From UBA5336 sp964625835 (GTDB lineage: Bacteria; Pseudomonadota; Alphaproteobacteria; Caulobacterales; Hyphomonadaceae), in NCBI GenBank assembly GCA_964625835.1, contig CAZVES010000013.1, forward strand, positions 1-27,984: a stretch of DNA of 27,984 nucleotides, given 5' to 3'. This document shows, piece by piece, positions 1-7,329 of this stretch; position 1 is the first letter of the stretch, and each line of letters begins with the position of its first letter. A program made the position numbers and the translations under genes. The notes under the pieces were generated by a model. The model made no database searches. It saw only the letters and a program-made list of their open reading frames with translations, and was not told the DNA's origin.

Positions 1-85
1 GCCCGGCAAGGAAATTGAGCAGCGGCGTCGCCTGTCCCGCTCTCATTGCAGTTTCTTGTGTGCGATGAGTCATGCCGTCGGCCAT
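1..85 (-). CDS. 5' end of an unrecognised minus-strand gene (partial)
   Basis: An open frame of 28 codons starts at an ATG (complement of 83-85) and runs off the left edge. A GGAGG ribosome-binding site (complement of 92-96) lies six bases upstream, which is the main reason to call it real. A second in-frame ATG sits at 73. The visible N-terminus is polar at first (MADGMTHRTQETAMRAG) and then turns more hydrophobic (LLNFLAG). It shows no obvious signal peptide and no motif I can assign. The product is unknown. Confidence 0.45.
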   Translation of the reverse strand, partial: MADGMTHRTQETAMRAGQATPLLNFLAG

Positions 86-370
86 GGCAAGCCTCCGTGA
101 TATTCGATTTCTGATTGGAACACCGAAGCCTGATTTCCATCAGCTGCGGCGGATAGAAGTTCTTAGCGTCAGCCCTGGCCGGCAAGGGCGCGGAAGGGCT
201 GTCGATGCCCTCCCGTGTTGGGATGGGCGCTTGTGTCTCTTCGGTCTGGCTGCCTCATCGGCGCGTCCTCGCATACTACCGCCCCCAAGCGGACAAAGTG
301 CATATGTGAAAATTGTGACACACGTTTGACAGCTCATGAAAAGATTTCTTGCGGCGTTCGCATGCAAGAA
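86..370. other. Non-coding stretch between the left-edge gene and the small minus-strand unit
   Basis: About 285 bases with no convincing gene. It holds the upstream region of the left-edge gene. An AT-richer patch at 300-345 is the likeliest place for its promoter and contains a loose TGTGA-N6-TGACA resemblance to a CRP/FNR-type site. I cannot identify a clear -35/-10 pair. Confidence 0.4.
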
Positions 371-398
371 ACAAAAGAGCCGCCCCGAAGGGCGGCTC
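371..398 (-). terminator. Rho-independent terminator of the small minus-strand unit
   Basis: A perfect 9-bp GC-rich stem (377-385 pairing with 390-398) closes a CGAA loop. On the minus strand it is followed by TTTTGT. The T run lies only on that side, so it terminates transcription from the right, ending the unit that carries the 26-codon ORF. Confidence 0.75.
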
Positions 399-427
399 CC
401 GTGAGCCGGATTGGCTCTTGGATCTTC

Positions 428-445
428 TGGTTCCGGTCGGAACCA
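428..445 (-). repeat. Short perfect inverted repeat between the 26-codon ORF and its terminator
   Basis: TGGTTCCG and CGGAACCA are perfect reverse complements separated by two bases, giving a tight hairpin in the transcript. It lies just after the tandem stop codons of the 26-codon ORF and before the terminator, so the RNA has two stacked hairpins in its 3' part. The function is unknown. Confidence 0.55.
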
Positions 446-454
446 AGGGGTTCA

Positions 455-535
455 TCAGATGCCGCGCAGAGGTTGCTCCACGTCGCCACCAATTAGAACC
501 GACCCAATCGCCGTTCCTGGTTTCTCACTTGACAT
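455..535 (-). CDS. Putative 26-residue small protein with an extended Shine-Dalgarno
   Basis: An ATG at 535 opens a 26-codon frame ending in tandem stops (TGATGA). The peptide begins MSSEKPGTAIGSVLIGGD and ends VEQPLRGI. It has no signal peptide and no cysteine, and I recognise no family. Fifteen bases upstream of the start (551-537) are perfectly complementary to the 3' end of 16S rRNA. The GGAGG core is seven bases from the ATG, which is ideal placement. A hairpin and a terminator follow, so it looks like a self-contained mini-gene. It could be a small protein, a regulatory leader peptide, or an RNA whose ribosome-binding element matters more than the peptide. The tandem stop also overlaps an ATG of a 59-codon frame reading through the terminator, which I do not call. 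Confidence 0.5.
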   Translation of the reverse strand: MSSEKPGTAIGSVLIGGDVEQPLRGI

Positions 536-536
536 T

Positions 537-551
537 GGATCACCTCCTTTC
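537..551 (-). promoter_or_regulatory. Extended Shine-Dalgarno (15-nt match to the 16S 3' end)
   Basis: On the minus strand the bases read GAAAGGAGGTGATCC, the full complement of the 16S rRNA tail GGATCACCTCCTTTC. Typical sites match 4-6 bases. The spacing to the ATG at 535 is seven bases from the GGAGG core. Confidence 0.7.
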
Positions 552-702
552 AGTTGCTTCAGTCCTAAAAACGAATGCCTTCCCAAACAGGTCAGGCAAT
601 CAAGATTTAGCAGGATGTGTGCCTAAGAAAAGGTAAAAGATAGCGGAGCTCTCGGAGGCCTATCCGGTTGACGCCAAGAGATTGCCTCTCATCTGAAAAT
701 CC

Positions 703-1143
703 ATGAGCGAGCGTTTTGAACAGGATATCGTGATCACACCCGAACTGGCGCTGCCGGCCTGGGAGGTCTCGGAACAGTTCATCCGTGCGTCGGGCCCGGG
801 AGGGCAGAATGTCAATAAGGTCGCCACTGCGGTGCAGTTGCGCTGGAATGTGCAGCGCTCCTCCTTGCCTGCAGACGTGAAGGCGCGCTTCGTTCGGCGA
901 TATTCCACGCGAATCACGACCGATGGCGACATTATCGTGGAATCGTCGCGCCATCGCAGCCAGGCGCTCAATCGCCAGGATGCCCGCCAGAAGCTCTCGG
1001 AAATGATCGCGCGGGTGGCGCTTCGGCCCAAGAAACGCATCCGGACGCGCCCCACTGCAGGGTCGGTTCGACGCCGATTGTCGGCCAAGAAAAAGCGGGC
1101 AGACCTGAAGGTCCTGCGGGGCAAGGTCGATCCGGACGCCTGA
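703..1143 (+). CDS. arfB: Peptidyl-tRNA hydrolase ArfB (alternative ribosome-rescue factor)
   Basis: ArfB (YaeJ family) releases nascent chains from ribosomes stalled on mRNAs lacking a stop codon. It acts in the ribosomal A site without a codon-recognition domain. The 146-residue product has the class-I release-factor motif GPGGQ at about residues 31-35, followed by NVNK, which places the catalytic GGQ loop. There is no stop-codon-reading domain, as expected for ArfB rather than RF1/RF2. The C-terminal 35 residues are rich in Arg and Lys (RPKKRIRTRPT, KKKRADLK), the tail that sits in the empty mRNA channel. The length matches the family. The gene stands alone between the small minus-strand unit and a convergent oxygenase gene. 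The ribosome-binding site is weak. Function is confident from the motif and tail. Confidence 0.93.
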   Translation: MSERFEQDIVITPELALPAWEVSEQFIRASGPGGQNVNKVATAVQLRWNVQRSSLPADVKARFVRRYSTRITTDGDIIVESSRHRSQALNRQDARQKLSEMIARVALRPKKRIRTRPTAGSVRRRLSAKKKRADLKVLRGKVDPDA

Positions 1144-1156
1144 GCCGATCTGGAAG

Positions 1157-2128
1157 TCAGGCCTTGATCAGGCCGATTTCCCGCAGCCTCTCCAGCAGGT
1201 AGTCCTGCGCTGTGATTGGCGGATAGGCACTGGCGCCATCCTCAAGGCATCCTGGCAAGGTCTCGATCAGGACGTCCGGTGCAAAGTGCAGGAAAAACGG
1301 TGTTGAGTACCTGGCAAACCTGGCCCGTTCCGGCGATGGGTTGACCACGCGATGGGTTGTGGAGGGCAAAAGGCCACCGGTCAGCCTCTGCAGCATGTCT
1401 CCGACATTGATGACCAGCGCGCCGGGAGGCGGGTTGATGCCAAGCCACTTCCCCGACCTGTGCCTGACTTCCAGCCCGGCCTCTTCGGCGCCCAGCAGGA
1501 GCGTGATCACATTGATGTCCTCATGGGCGCCGGCACGGACCGATCCTTCGGGCGGCGGAGACAATTGCGGCGGATAGTGCAGGAGGCGCAGGATCGAGTT
1601 GCCACGCTCGACCCGTGGCTGGAACCAGTTTTCATCCAGGCCCAGGTCAAGGGCCACCGCGCGCAGAAGTTCCTGTCCAAGACTGTCGAGCGCGTCGAAC
1701 AAGGCCCCGGCGGCTGCGTCGAATTCCGGGATTTCCGGAACGCCTGGCGTGGGCCGCATCACCGTTTCAAGACCGGATCCTGCGGGCGCGGCCCGGCCCG
1801 TATGCCAGAATTCCTTCTGATCGGCTGTAGAACGGCCCTTGGCGTTTTCAGTGGCAAAGGCGGTATATCCGCGCTGGCCACCATTTTCCCGATCATCATA
1901 CCGGAGCTTGGTTTCAGCGGGCAGGGCGAAAAAGGCCTTCATCGCATCCACTGCATTGCTTATGGTGGCCGGCGGGATGGGGTGGTCCGTGATCACCGCA
2001 AAGCCGGTTTCCCTGAAGCCTTGCCCAAGCGCAGTTGCAAAGCGCCCGGGCGCGTCTTCAAACAGGCCAAAGGAAATCGGCTCGAAGTATCCTGTCATGC
2101 TGCCTGCATAATCCGTCTTGCTGTCCAT
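1157..2128 (-). CDS. 2-oxoglutarate/Fe(II)-dependent oxygenase, isopenicillin-N-synthase-like
   Basis: The 323-residue protein has the two-part layout of this superfamily. The N-terminal DIOX_N-type region (about 14-130) contains the GFAVITDHP signature, and the C-terminal jelly-roll runs from about 175 to 285. The metal triad is visible as H202-x-D204 and H259, with the 2-oxoglutarate-binding R273-x-S275. Members oxidise small molecules and couple this to 2-oxoglutarate decarboxylation. The true substrate cannot be read from sequence, and an antibiotic role is not implied. I start at the ATG at 2128, which is preceded by AAAGAGA; the open frame extends further upstream but looks unlike protein. 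It converges with arfB (13-base gap). GAACGTTC and GTTC-N7-GAAC palindromes lie 70-105 bases upstream. Confidence 0.87.
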   Translation of the reverse strand: MDSKTDYAGSMTGYFEPISFGLFEDAPGRFATALGQGFRETGFAVITDHPIPPATISNAVDAMKAFFALPAETKLRYDDRENGGQRGYTAFATENAKGRSTADQKEFWHTGRAAPAGSGLETVMRPTPGVPEIPEFDAAAGALFDALDSLGQELLRAVALDLGLDENWFQPRVERGNSILRLLHYPPQLSPPPEGSVRAGAHEDINVITLLLGAEEAGLEVRHRSGKWLGINPPPGALVINVGDMLQRLTGGLLPSTTHRVVNPSPERARFARYSTPFFLHFAPDVLIETLPGCLEDGASAYPPITAQDYLLERLREIGLIKA

Positions 2129-2374
2129 GCAAATCTCTTTGCGCGCCAGGCGCGTCCCGCCATGGATTTTCGGGTTTACCGCGGAAACCGTCCGAATGTG
2201 AACGTTCCGCCAGGTTTTGTTCATAGACTGAACTTCTGGCCCGGCCAGCGTTAACCAAGCCGAAAAGCCTTCAGGGCACCTTTTGCGTGTCGCCGATGGG
2301 GCGGCGGATGGGCCCTGGCTCCCAAAGATTGCGCAAGGCAACGGGAACAGGGCGGGTGTCAAAGGAACGAGACG

Positions 2375-2650
2375 ATGGCTTTTGCCGAAATGGAATTCGA
2401 TATCGCGCCCCATGAGGGGCTGAATGCAGAAAGCGATGGTGAATCGCTTTACCGTGCCGGGCTGGCATTCTCGCTGGGCGAGGAGGTGGAGATGGACCTT
2501 GTGGAAGCCCACAAATGGTTCAACCTGGCGGCCGCAAAAGGCCATGAGGCCGCAAAAGCCCTCCGCCAGGAAATGGCAGACCAGATGACCCGCGATGACA
2601 TCCGTCTCGCACTGAAGGCTGCGCGCGAATGGGTTCGCCTGATGAACTGA
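2375..2650 (+). CDS. Single Sel1-like repeat protein
   Basis: This 91-residue cytoplasmic protein carries one Sel1-like/TPR-type helical repeat at about residues 25-65. Its signature is YRAGLAFSLGEEVEMDLVEAHKWFNLAAAKGH, given here only as its key positions: A28, G29, W48, A52 and G56. A short acidic lead precedes it, and a helix follows that ends at WVRLMN. Sel1 repeats mediate protein-protein contacts; no partner is suggested by context. AAAGGAACGAG upstream serves as the ribosome-binding site. It shares a hairpin with the convergent DUF1501 gene at its 3' end. Small one-repeat Sel1 proteins of this size are common in alphaproteobacteria. Confidence 0.8.
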   Translation: MAFAEMEFDIAPHEGLNAESDGESLYRAGLAFSLGEEVEMDLVEAHKWFNLAAAKGHEAAKALRQEMADQMTRDDIRLALKAAREWVRLMN

Positions 2651-2673
2651 GGCCGACAGGCTCGTTCAGTTCA
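2643..2673. terminator. Bidirectional hairpin in the convergent Sel1/DUF1501 gap
   Basis: TGAACTGA and TCAGTTCA form a perfect 8-bp outer stem, with an inner GCC/GGC pairing. The stem includes the stop codons of both convergent genes. No T run follows on either strand, so termination strength is uncertain. Confidence 0.5.
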
Positions 2674-3802
2674 CAAGGCCCTCGAACACCGCGCCACTAC
2701 CCGGAAATACCTGCGTCTCCAGTGCTGAGCGCTCAATCCCCATATGGTCTCGGAGGACGCCTTTCAGTACGGCAACCAGATCATTGGCCGGGGCAAGGTC
2801 TCGACCTTCGTAAAGCGCGCGCTGATGGGTGCCCGGCCAGTCGCCAAGCACTCGTGCGCCCCTGACAGCGCCGCCTGCAAGCATGACGAGGCCGCCGGTT
2901 CCGTGATCAGTGCCCCGCGTTCCGTTCTGCGCCACGGTGCGACCAAACTCGGAACACAGCACAATGCAGGTGCGCTCCCAATGTGGGCCCAGCGCATACT
3001 TGAGTTCACGAAACCCTGAATCGAGGCCCTGGAAGCGGGAATTCAGGAACCACGACTGGTTGGCATGACTGTCCCAGCCATCCAGCGAAACCATGGCAAT
3101 TCCGGGTCCGCCATCGACAGCCATAAGTTCACCCACAGTCTTCAGAGATTGCCTGTAGACCTCGCCATTGCCGCGGCGCGCGCGGCCCATGTCGGCCTCT
3201 GGCTGTGTGCTGGACATCGCAAGTTCGAGGGGTTTGGCCAGTACGGGGTCGTTTTCATACATCTGCGCCAGCCGGTTCAGAAGTGCCTCGTCAGCCTCCT
3301 GAAAGACAGGGGGTGCCCAGTTTGTGGCGGGCGCGCGGCCACGCATGGCCAGGGGCAGGGCGTAGCCGAGGGCGAGTCCGTTCAGGCCTGAGGCCTGTAG
3401 GGCCCGGTTGAGCCAGCCTTCGCCGGCACCTGCTGTGGCCAGTGTTTCGATCGCGTCCTGGCCGTCAAAATGCGAACGTCCGCGATAGGGCGAGGCAGCC
3501 GCGTGGACGAATGAGACATCGCCGCTTTTGAAGGCCGAGTGCAGGAAGTCCAGAGCAGGATGGAGAGCGAAACCGCCTGACACGTCTCGCCGCTGTGACC
3601 GCGCAGGGACAAGGTCGGGGCGCATTTCCTCCAGCGCGGGGTCATCTGGGACAAGGAATGACAGGCCATCCAGCCCACCGCGCGCCAGCACGAATATGAA
3701 CTTGCGTCCTGCAACCCCTTCGGCAAAAGCAGCCGGCAGGACGCAGGACGCGGTGGATGCAGCCAGAAGGGCAATCATCTCTCTTCTCGACAGGGCGGTC
3801 AT
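2666..3802 (-). CDS. DUF1501 protein with Tat-like signal peptide
   Basis: This is a 378-residue member of the DUF1501 family, which is distantly related to alkaline phosphatase and sulfatase folds. The N-terminus has a twin-arginine-like export signal, SRREM at 5-9, followed by a hydrophobic stretch to AFA at about 27, suggesting folded export to the periplasm. Family motifs are RGGLDGLS (41-48), SHFDGQDAIE (110-119), SLDGWDSH, and the C-terminal FGRT...GTDHGTGG. The biochemical role of the family is not established. The start at 3802 is fixed by AAAGGAGGTGAT, which overlaps the end and stop codon of the upstream DUF1800 gene, so the two are translationally coupled. A DUF1800 partner is the usual neighbour of this family. 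Confidence 0.88.
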   Translation of the reverse strand: MTALSRREMIALLAASTASCVLPAAFAEGVAGRKFIFVLARGGLDGLSFLVPDDPALEEMRPDLVPARSQRRDVSGGFALHPALDFLHSAFKSGDVSFVHAAASPYRGRSHFDGQDAIETLATAGAGEGWLNRALQASGLNGLALGYALPLAMRGRAPATNWAPPVFQEADEALLNRLAQMYENDPVLAKPLELAMSSTQPEADMGRARRGNGEVYRQSLKTVGELMAVDGGPGIAMVSLDGWDSHANQSWFLNSRFQGLDSGFRELKYALGPHWERTCIVLCSEFGRTVAQNGTRGTDHGTGGLVMLAGGAVRGARVLGDWPGTHQRALYEGRDLAPANDLVAVLKGVLRDHMGIERSALETQVFPGSGAVFEGLVN

Positions 3803-3805
3803 GGC

Positions 3806-3817
3806 ATCACCTCCTTT
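3806..3817 (-). promoter_or_regulatory. Extended Shine-Dalgarno of the DUF1501 gene, inside the DUF1800 stop region
   Basis: On the minus strand AAAGGAGGTGAT matches 12 bases of the anti-Shine-Dalgarno, and its TGA is the DUF1800 stop codon. Ribosomes finishing DUF1800 stop on the start site of DUF1501. Confidence 0.7.
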
Positions 3818-5174
3818 GGAATTCGGGGCTCATCAGCGCCAGGGCCAGTCCCTGCGCATCGGTTTCGGCACGCGCGACGGATCGTCGTGTTTCGGCGCTG
3901 ACCAGGTCACCAAGGGCTTCCCCGAGGAGCTTGCGGGCATCAATGCCCACATGTCTGCGGCCAAGTCGCTGGGCCCATTCAATGCGCTTTGAAAGCGAAT
4001 CCGGGCCAATCCAGGCCGAAGCCTCATCGGGCCATCCTTCCGGGCTCGGCGCGCCGAATGGGATCTGTGCGAAGCTGTCAAAAACGTCGCGGGGCTCCCC
4101 TGCAAACACAGATTGCAATCCGAGTATCCGGGATGCGGAGGTGAGCAAATCGTCTGGGGTCTTCAGCTTGCCCTGTGATGGGTCCCAGACTTCCGGTGAT
4201 TCGACCAGCGCCAGACAGACGTCCGCAAGGTTTCCCTCAGTTTCAAGGAAGCGTTGCTTCAGCCGTTCGACAAGGGAGGCCGGGGGATCGTCGCGGGTGA
4301 AATGACGAGCGAGTTTCCGGGCAATGTTCGATGCTGTTGCAGGGTGGAGCGAGAGGTCTCGTACTATTGCACGGGCCTGTTGCTCGCCCGTTTCATCATG
4401 GCGTCTGCCGAGCAGAATGCGCTCGCCATCCTCATGGATGCGGCTGGCGAAGATTGTTTGCCCGATCTGGTTGTTTCCGAGGCGTGGGTTGCCGATGGTC
4501 CAGCCCGTCAGCGCCCTGGCAAACTCGGTGACGTCCGCCTGGGTGTATCCTGCGGAGGGGGTGACCGTGTGTAGTTCGAGGACTTCCCGCGCAAGGTTTT
4601 CGTTCAATCCGCGGTTTCTGCGCTTGCCAACCCGTGAATTGGGCCCGATGGATTGCCAGTTGTCGAGATAGACCAGCATGGCGGGATGGAAGATTGCAGC
4701 TTCGGCAAGGTCAGGAAAGTGGCCTAGAATGTTTGGCCTGATGGCTTCGCGTTCATAGGCGCCGGCAATGGCGGCCACCTGAAATTTTCGGCTCGAAACG
4801 GAAAAATGATTGGACCAGAAACGTGCCAGCCTTTCATGGAAAGGCGCGTTGGTTTCCTCGCCAAACCGCGATCTCGCCGCGATCTCGGATATGAGCGTCC
4901 GGCGCACATGGCGAGAGAATGACTGGACGGCCTCGGGGTCGACCTCTGGAGTGGCCGATCGCCCTCGCGCCTCTCGTCGCACAATGCGGGCGTCAAAGAA
5001 CGCCTGCAGGTGGACTGAGCTGGACAACAGGGATCCATCTGGAAATCTGGGCGGTGCCGATGGATCAAGCTGGCCGCGGAGCCATTCCGCGGCATCTGTG
5101 CCGACCGATTCGATTTCTCCCATTCGGGCGCCAAGCCCAAACCGCGTGACTGCGATGGCGGCTTCCAAACCCAT
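3807..5174 (-). CDS. DUF1800 protein, partner of DUF1501
   Basis: This 455-residue protein belongs to the DUF1800 family. It begins with the typical AAIAVTRFGLGA and contains RFWSNHFSV, GLNENLAREVLELHTV and DVTEFARALTGW, all family hallmarks in the usual order. The function is unknown; genes of this family are nearly always paired with DUF1501. No signal peptide is visible, in contrast to its partner's Tat-like signal. The protein may therefore be cytoplasmic, be exported bound to the partner, or have a start further upstream than called. An AGGGCAGGAC ribosome-binding site precedes the ATG at 5174. The upstream region is shared with the divergent DUF2336 gene. Confidence 0.88.
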   Translation of the reverse strand: MGLEAAIAVTRFGLGARMGEIESVGTDAAEWLRGQLDPSAPPRFPDGSLLSSSVHLQAFFDARIVRREARGRSATPEVDPEAVQSFSRHVRRTLISEIAARSRFGEETNAPFHERLARFWSNHFSVSSRKFQVAAIAGAYEREAIRPNILGHFPDLAEAAIFHPAMLVYLDNWQSIGPNSRVGKRRNRGLNENLAREVLELHTVTPSAGYTQADVTEFARALTGWTIGNPRLGNNQIGQTIFASRIHEDGERILLGRRHDETGEQQARAIVRDLSLHPATASNIARKLARHFTRDDPPASLVERLKQRFLETEGNLADVCLALVESPEVWDPSQGKLKTPDDLLTSASRILGLQSVFAGEPRDVFDSFAQIPFGAPSPEGWPDEASAWIGPDSLSKRIEWAQRLGRRHVGIDARKLLGEALGDLVSAETRRSVARAETDAQGLALALMSPEFQRR

Positions 5175-5272
5175 TTGTCCTGCCCTTTCAGGAGTGCTTC
5201 CACATCACCAACGAGCGGGCTGGCGGAATCCGTCGCGGTTTCTGGTCCCGGGTCGCGATTGGCCATGCGTGG

Positions 5273-5289
5273 TAAATGAAATTTTAACC
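5273..5289. promoter_or_regulatory. Candidate CtrA box ahead of the DUF2336 gene
   Basis: TAAA-N7-TTAACC differs from the CtrA consensus TTAA-N7-TTAAC at one base of the first half-site. It lies about 55 bases upstream of the DUF2336 start and about 100 bases upstream of the divergent DUF1800 start. Assignment rests on motif likeness only. Confidence 0.35.
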
Positions 5290-5342
5290 GCGTCGGGGCC
5301 TTTTCGTGTTGTTTGCCCATTGCGAAAAGGGAAGAGCCTGCC

Positions 5343-6491
5343 ATGCGTGTCCAGTCGCTTCGCCCGGAATTGTCCCAGGACGACATTGTACGTTTGATGA
5401 AGGGGGAGACCCCTGAAGCGCGAGCCTCTGTCGCTCACCGCCTTTGCCGGCGGATGGCGCTCGACGTTCTGTCTGACAAGGAACGCGCCTATGCCGAGGA
5501 GATCATGTCGATCCTGGCGAGGGACACCGCAGAACTGGTGCGCCGTACGCTCTCCATCACGCTTCGCAACTCGCCCATCTTGCCGCGGAAGATCGCCCTT
5601 GAGCTGGCCAGTGATGTAGAAACCGTGGCCATTCCGGTGTTGGAAAACTCTCCCGCGTTCAGCGACCAGGACCTGATCGAGATCGTCCTGTCCGCATCGA
5701 CTGCAAAACAGTCGGCGGTGGCGGGTCGCCGGGAGGTCTCTCCGACGCTTGCGGAGGTCATCGCCGAGCATGCCGCCAGTGAGGCAGTCCGGACGCTTGC
5801 CTCCAATCCCGGCGCAGACCTCACCGACAAGGCGTTTGATGACAGCCTGTCTCGTTTCCCGCGCGATGAGGCGATCCAGGCCGCGATTGTTGGCCGCGAA
5901 CACGTGCCCATGCACATCGCGGAAAAGATGGTGTCCGTTGTCACCGGGAAAGTGTTCGACATGCTTGTCAACCGGCATCAGCTTCCGGCCCAGATGGCGA
6001 TTGAGCTGGCATCGAGCACGCGCGAAAGGGCCACGATCGACCTTGTTGACCAGGCCGGTCGCACGCAGGACTTGCCGCGTTTTGTGTCCCAGCTGAACCT
6101 GAACGGCCGGTTAAGCCATTCCCTGATCCTGAGAGCCCTGTGCGTCGGGCATATGGGCTTTGTGGAGCACGCCATTGCCGAACTGTCCGGTGTTCCGCAC
6201 CAGCGGGTTTGGCTGATGATCCATGATGCTGGTCCCCTGGGACTTCAGGCAGTGTTTGACCGCGCAGGCCTGCCGCGGCGTTTCCTGCCCGTTTTCCGTG
6301 CGGCCGTAGGGGTTTATCATGAGACCCACCACGATGGCGGTGTCCACGACCGCACGCGCTTCCGCACCCGCATGATCGAGCGTGTTCTCACCAAGATCCA
6401 GGCCCTGCCGCGTGAGGATGTCGACTATCTGCTCGAGAAGCTGGATGCCTACGGCGACATGCATGATGAGGGCGCTTCCGACGCCGCCTAG
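5343..6491 (+). CDS. DUF2336 protein
   Basis: The 382-residue protein matches the alphaproteobacterial DUF2336 family. It is an all-helical, repeat-like protein with successive leucine- and alanine-rich helices such as AEEIMSILARDTAELVRRTL and repeated ALELASD/AIELASS segments, suggestive of HEAT-like stacking. No catalytic motif, signal peptide or membrane segment is seen. The C-terminus ends in an acidic, Asp-rich tail (EKLDAYGDMHDEGASDAA). I choose the ATG at 5343, preceded by GGGAAG, over a possible TTG 30 bases earlier. The biological role is unknown. A CtrA-like box in its promoter region would fit cell-cycle control. It converges with the degenerate EAL-like gene. Confidence 0.82.
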   Translation: MRVQSLRPELSQDDIVRLMKGETPEARASVAHRLCRRMALDVLSDKERAYAEEIMSILARDTAELVRRTLSITLRNSPILPRKIALELASDVETVAIPVLENSPAFSDQDLIEIVLSASTAKQSAVAGRREVSPTLAEVIAEHAASEAVRTLASNPGADLTDKAFDDSLSRFPRDEAIQAAIVGREHVPMHIAEKMVSVVTGKVFDMLVNRHQLPAQMAIELASSTRERATIDLVDQAGRTQDLPRFVSQLNLNGRLSHSLILRALCVGHMGFVEHAIAELSGVPHQRVWLMIHDAGPLGLQAVFDRAGLPRRFLPVFRAAVGVYHETHHDGGVHDRTRFRTRMIERVLTKIQALPREDVDYLLEKLDAYGDMHDEGASDAA

Positions 6492-6522
6492 ACTCTGCGC
6501 GCATCGAAGGCTCGCCGGCGCT

Positions 6523-7209
6523 TCAGGCGTCTGTGCGCGCTCGGAAAAGATGGCTCACGCCGCGTCTGACCAGTTGCCGCGACTTGCACCATGCCGCGCC
6601 CCAGCCGATCACCTGAATGCCTGCGTCTGCCATCTGTCGGACCGGTCCTGAAAGCTGGTCGTCACAGTCAAGATGGGCCGTGTTGATCCATACGGCTTCA
6701 GACACGAGCAGCATCGATGGTTTATCAAGACTGAGCCAGGACCGCCGCGCGTCGATGCCGACCCGGAATCCGGCTTCGTGAAACCTTCCCAGAGCCGCCA
6801 GAGATCCTGCTGGCAAGGATGCCAGTGCAGCGTCTTCGAAAACAATGCAGGTCTCCTGGGCGCAGGCCCGGGCCCGCTCTATGGCGTTGGAGCACGCGTC
6901 CACGCTTTTTCCATGTTGAAGGGCGCTGGCTGGCGCCGCTACATGGACAGGGCGTTCCGGGGTCTGTGTGCGACTGGCCAGCTCAAGCGCGGTTTCCAGC
7001 CGGGTCGCCAGCCATCTAGCGGGGCTGATCTCAGGGACCGTCGGGCTGACCGGCCCAAATCGCAACGTCGAATCGTATTGATTCAGGGTCTCGTGGATCA
7101 GTCCACCGGAGTTCAGCCTTTCGGCATCAACGAAGGGTTTCACCCTGTCAGCAGGCGGCCACGGGCAGGAGATGATTTCCTTTAGGGAAGGCGATGAGCG
7201 GGGTTGCAT
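6523..7209 (-). CDS. Degenerate EAL-domain-like protein, probably catalytically dead
   Basis: I do not recognise a named family for this 228-residue protein, but residues about 87-225 follow the order of an EAL domain. VHVAAPASAL occupies the place of the VNVS strand, CIVFEDAAL that of LEITES, and AALGRFHEAGFRVGID that of the LRxLGxxxALDDFG segment. AGIQVIGWGAAW sits in place of LGxxVVAEGVET. The catalytic residues are lost: DDFGTG reads IDARRS, the AEGVE glutamate is absent, and no N-terminal EAL signature is clear. It could therefore be a c-di-GMP-binding or protein-binding relic rather than a phosphodiesterase. The start at 7209 is weakly supported by GAGAGA. The gene diverges from the Nudix gene. 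Confidence 0.6.
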   Translation of the reverse strand: MQPRSSPSLKEIISCPWPPADRVKPFVDAERLNSGGLIHETLNQYDSTLRFGPVSPTVPEISPARWLATRLETALELASRTQTPERPVHVAAPASALQHGKSVDACSNAIERARACAQETCIVFEDAALASLPAGSLAALGRFHEAGFRVGIDARRSWLSLDKPSMLLVSEAVWINTAHLDCDDQLSGPVRQMADAGIQVIGWGAAWCKSRQLVRRGVSHLFRARTDA

Positions 7210-7329
7210 GCGTGGTCTCTCTGGAGAAGTCTTGCACCGTTTATAGAGCGTCAACGTAAAGATCGCGCGCCGCGAATCGGCAAAGTTTCGGTCTTTTTCG
7301 ACAATATCGCTCACCATCGGAGATTTCGT

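Noticed and set aside
305..322. CRP-like TGTGA-N6-TGACA ahead of the left-edge gene
   Set aside because: One half-site is imperfect and the position relative to a promoter is unknown; too weak to call.
279..453. 59-codon minus-strand frame starting at the TGATG overlap after the 26-codon ORF
   Set aside because: It reads straight through the terminator hairpin and has no family likeness or separate ribosome-binding site.
537..551. Apparent 3' end of a 16S rRNA gene on the plus strand (GGATCACCTCCTTTC)
   Set aside because: The flanks do not match 16S rRNA helix 45 or the 16S-23S spacer. The reverse strand places it exactly as a Shine-Dalgarno before an ATG.
2200..2233. LexA-like site (GAACGTTC and GTTC-N7-GAAC) upstream of the oxygenase
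   Set aside because: Alphaproteobacterial LexA boxes are direct GTTC-N7-GTTC repeats; the arrangement here is inverted and the gene is not an SOS function.
1352..2254. 300-codon open frame on the plus strand
   Set aside because: It lies opposite the oxygenase, whose motifs are intact, and its translation has no family features; it is a GC-driven shadow.
2129..2545. N-terminal extension of the oxygenase frame to 462 residues
   Set aside because: The added part has no domain likeness and overlaps the Sel1 gene antisense; the family length fits the start at 2128.
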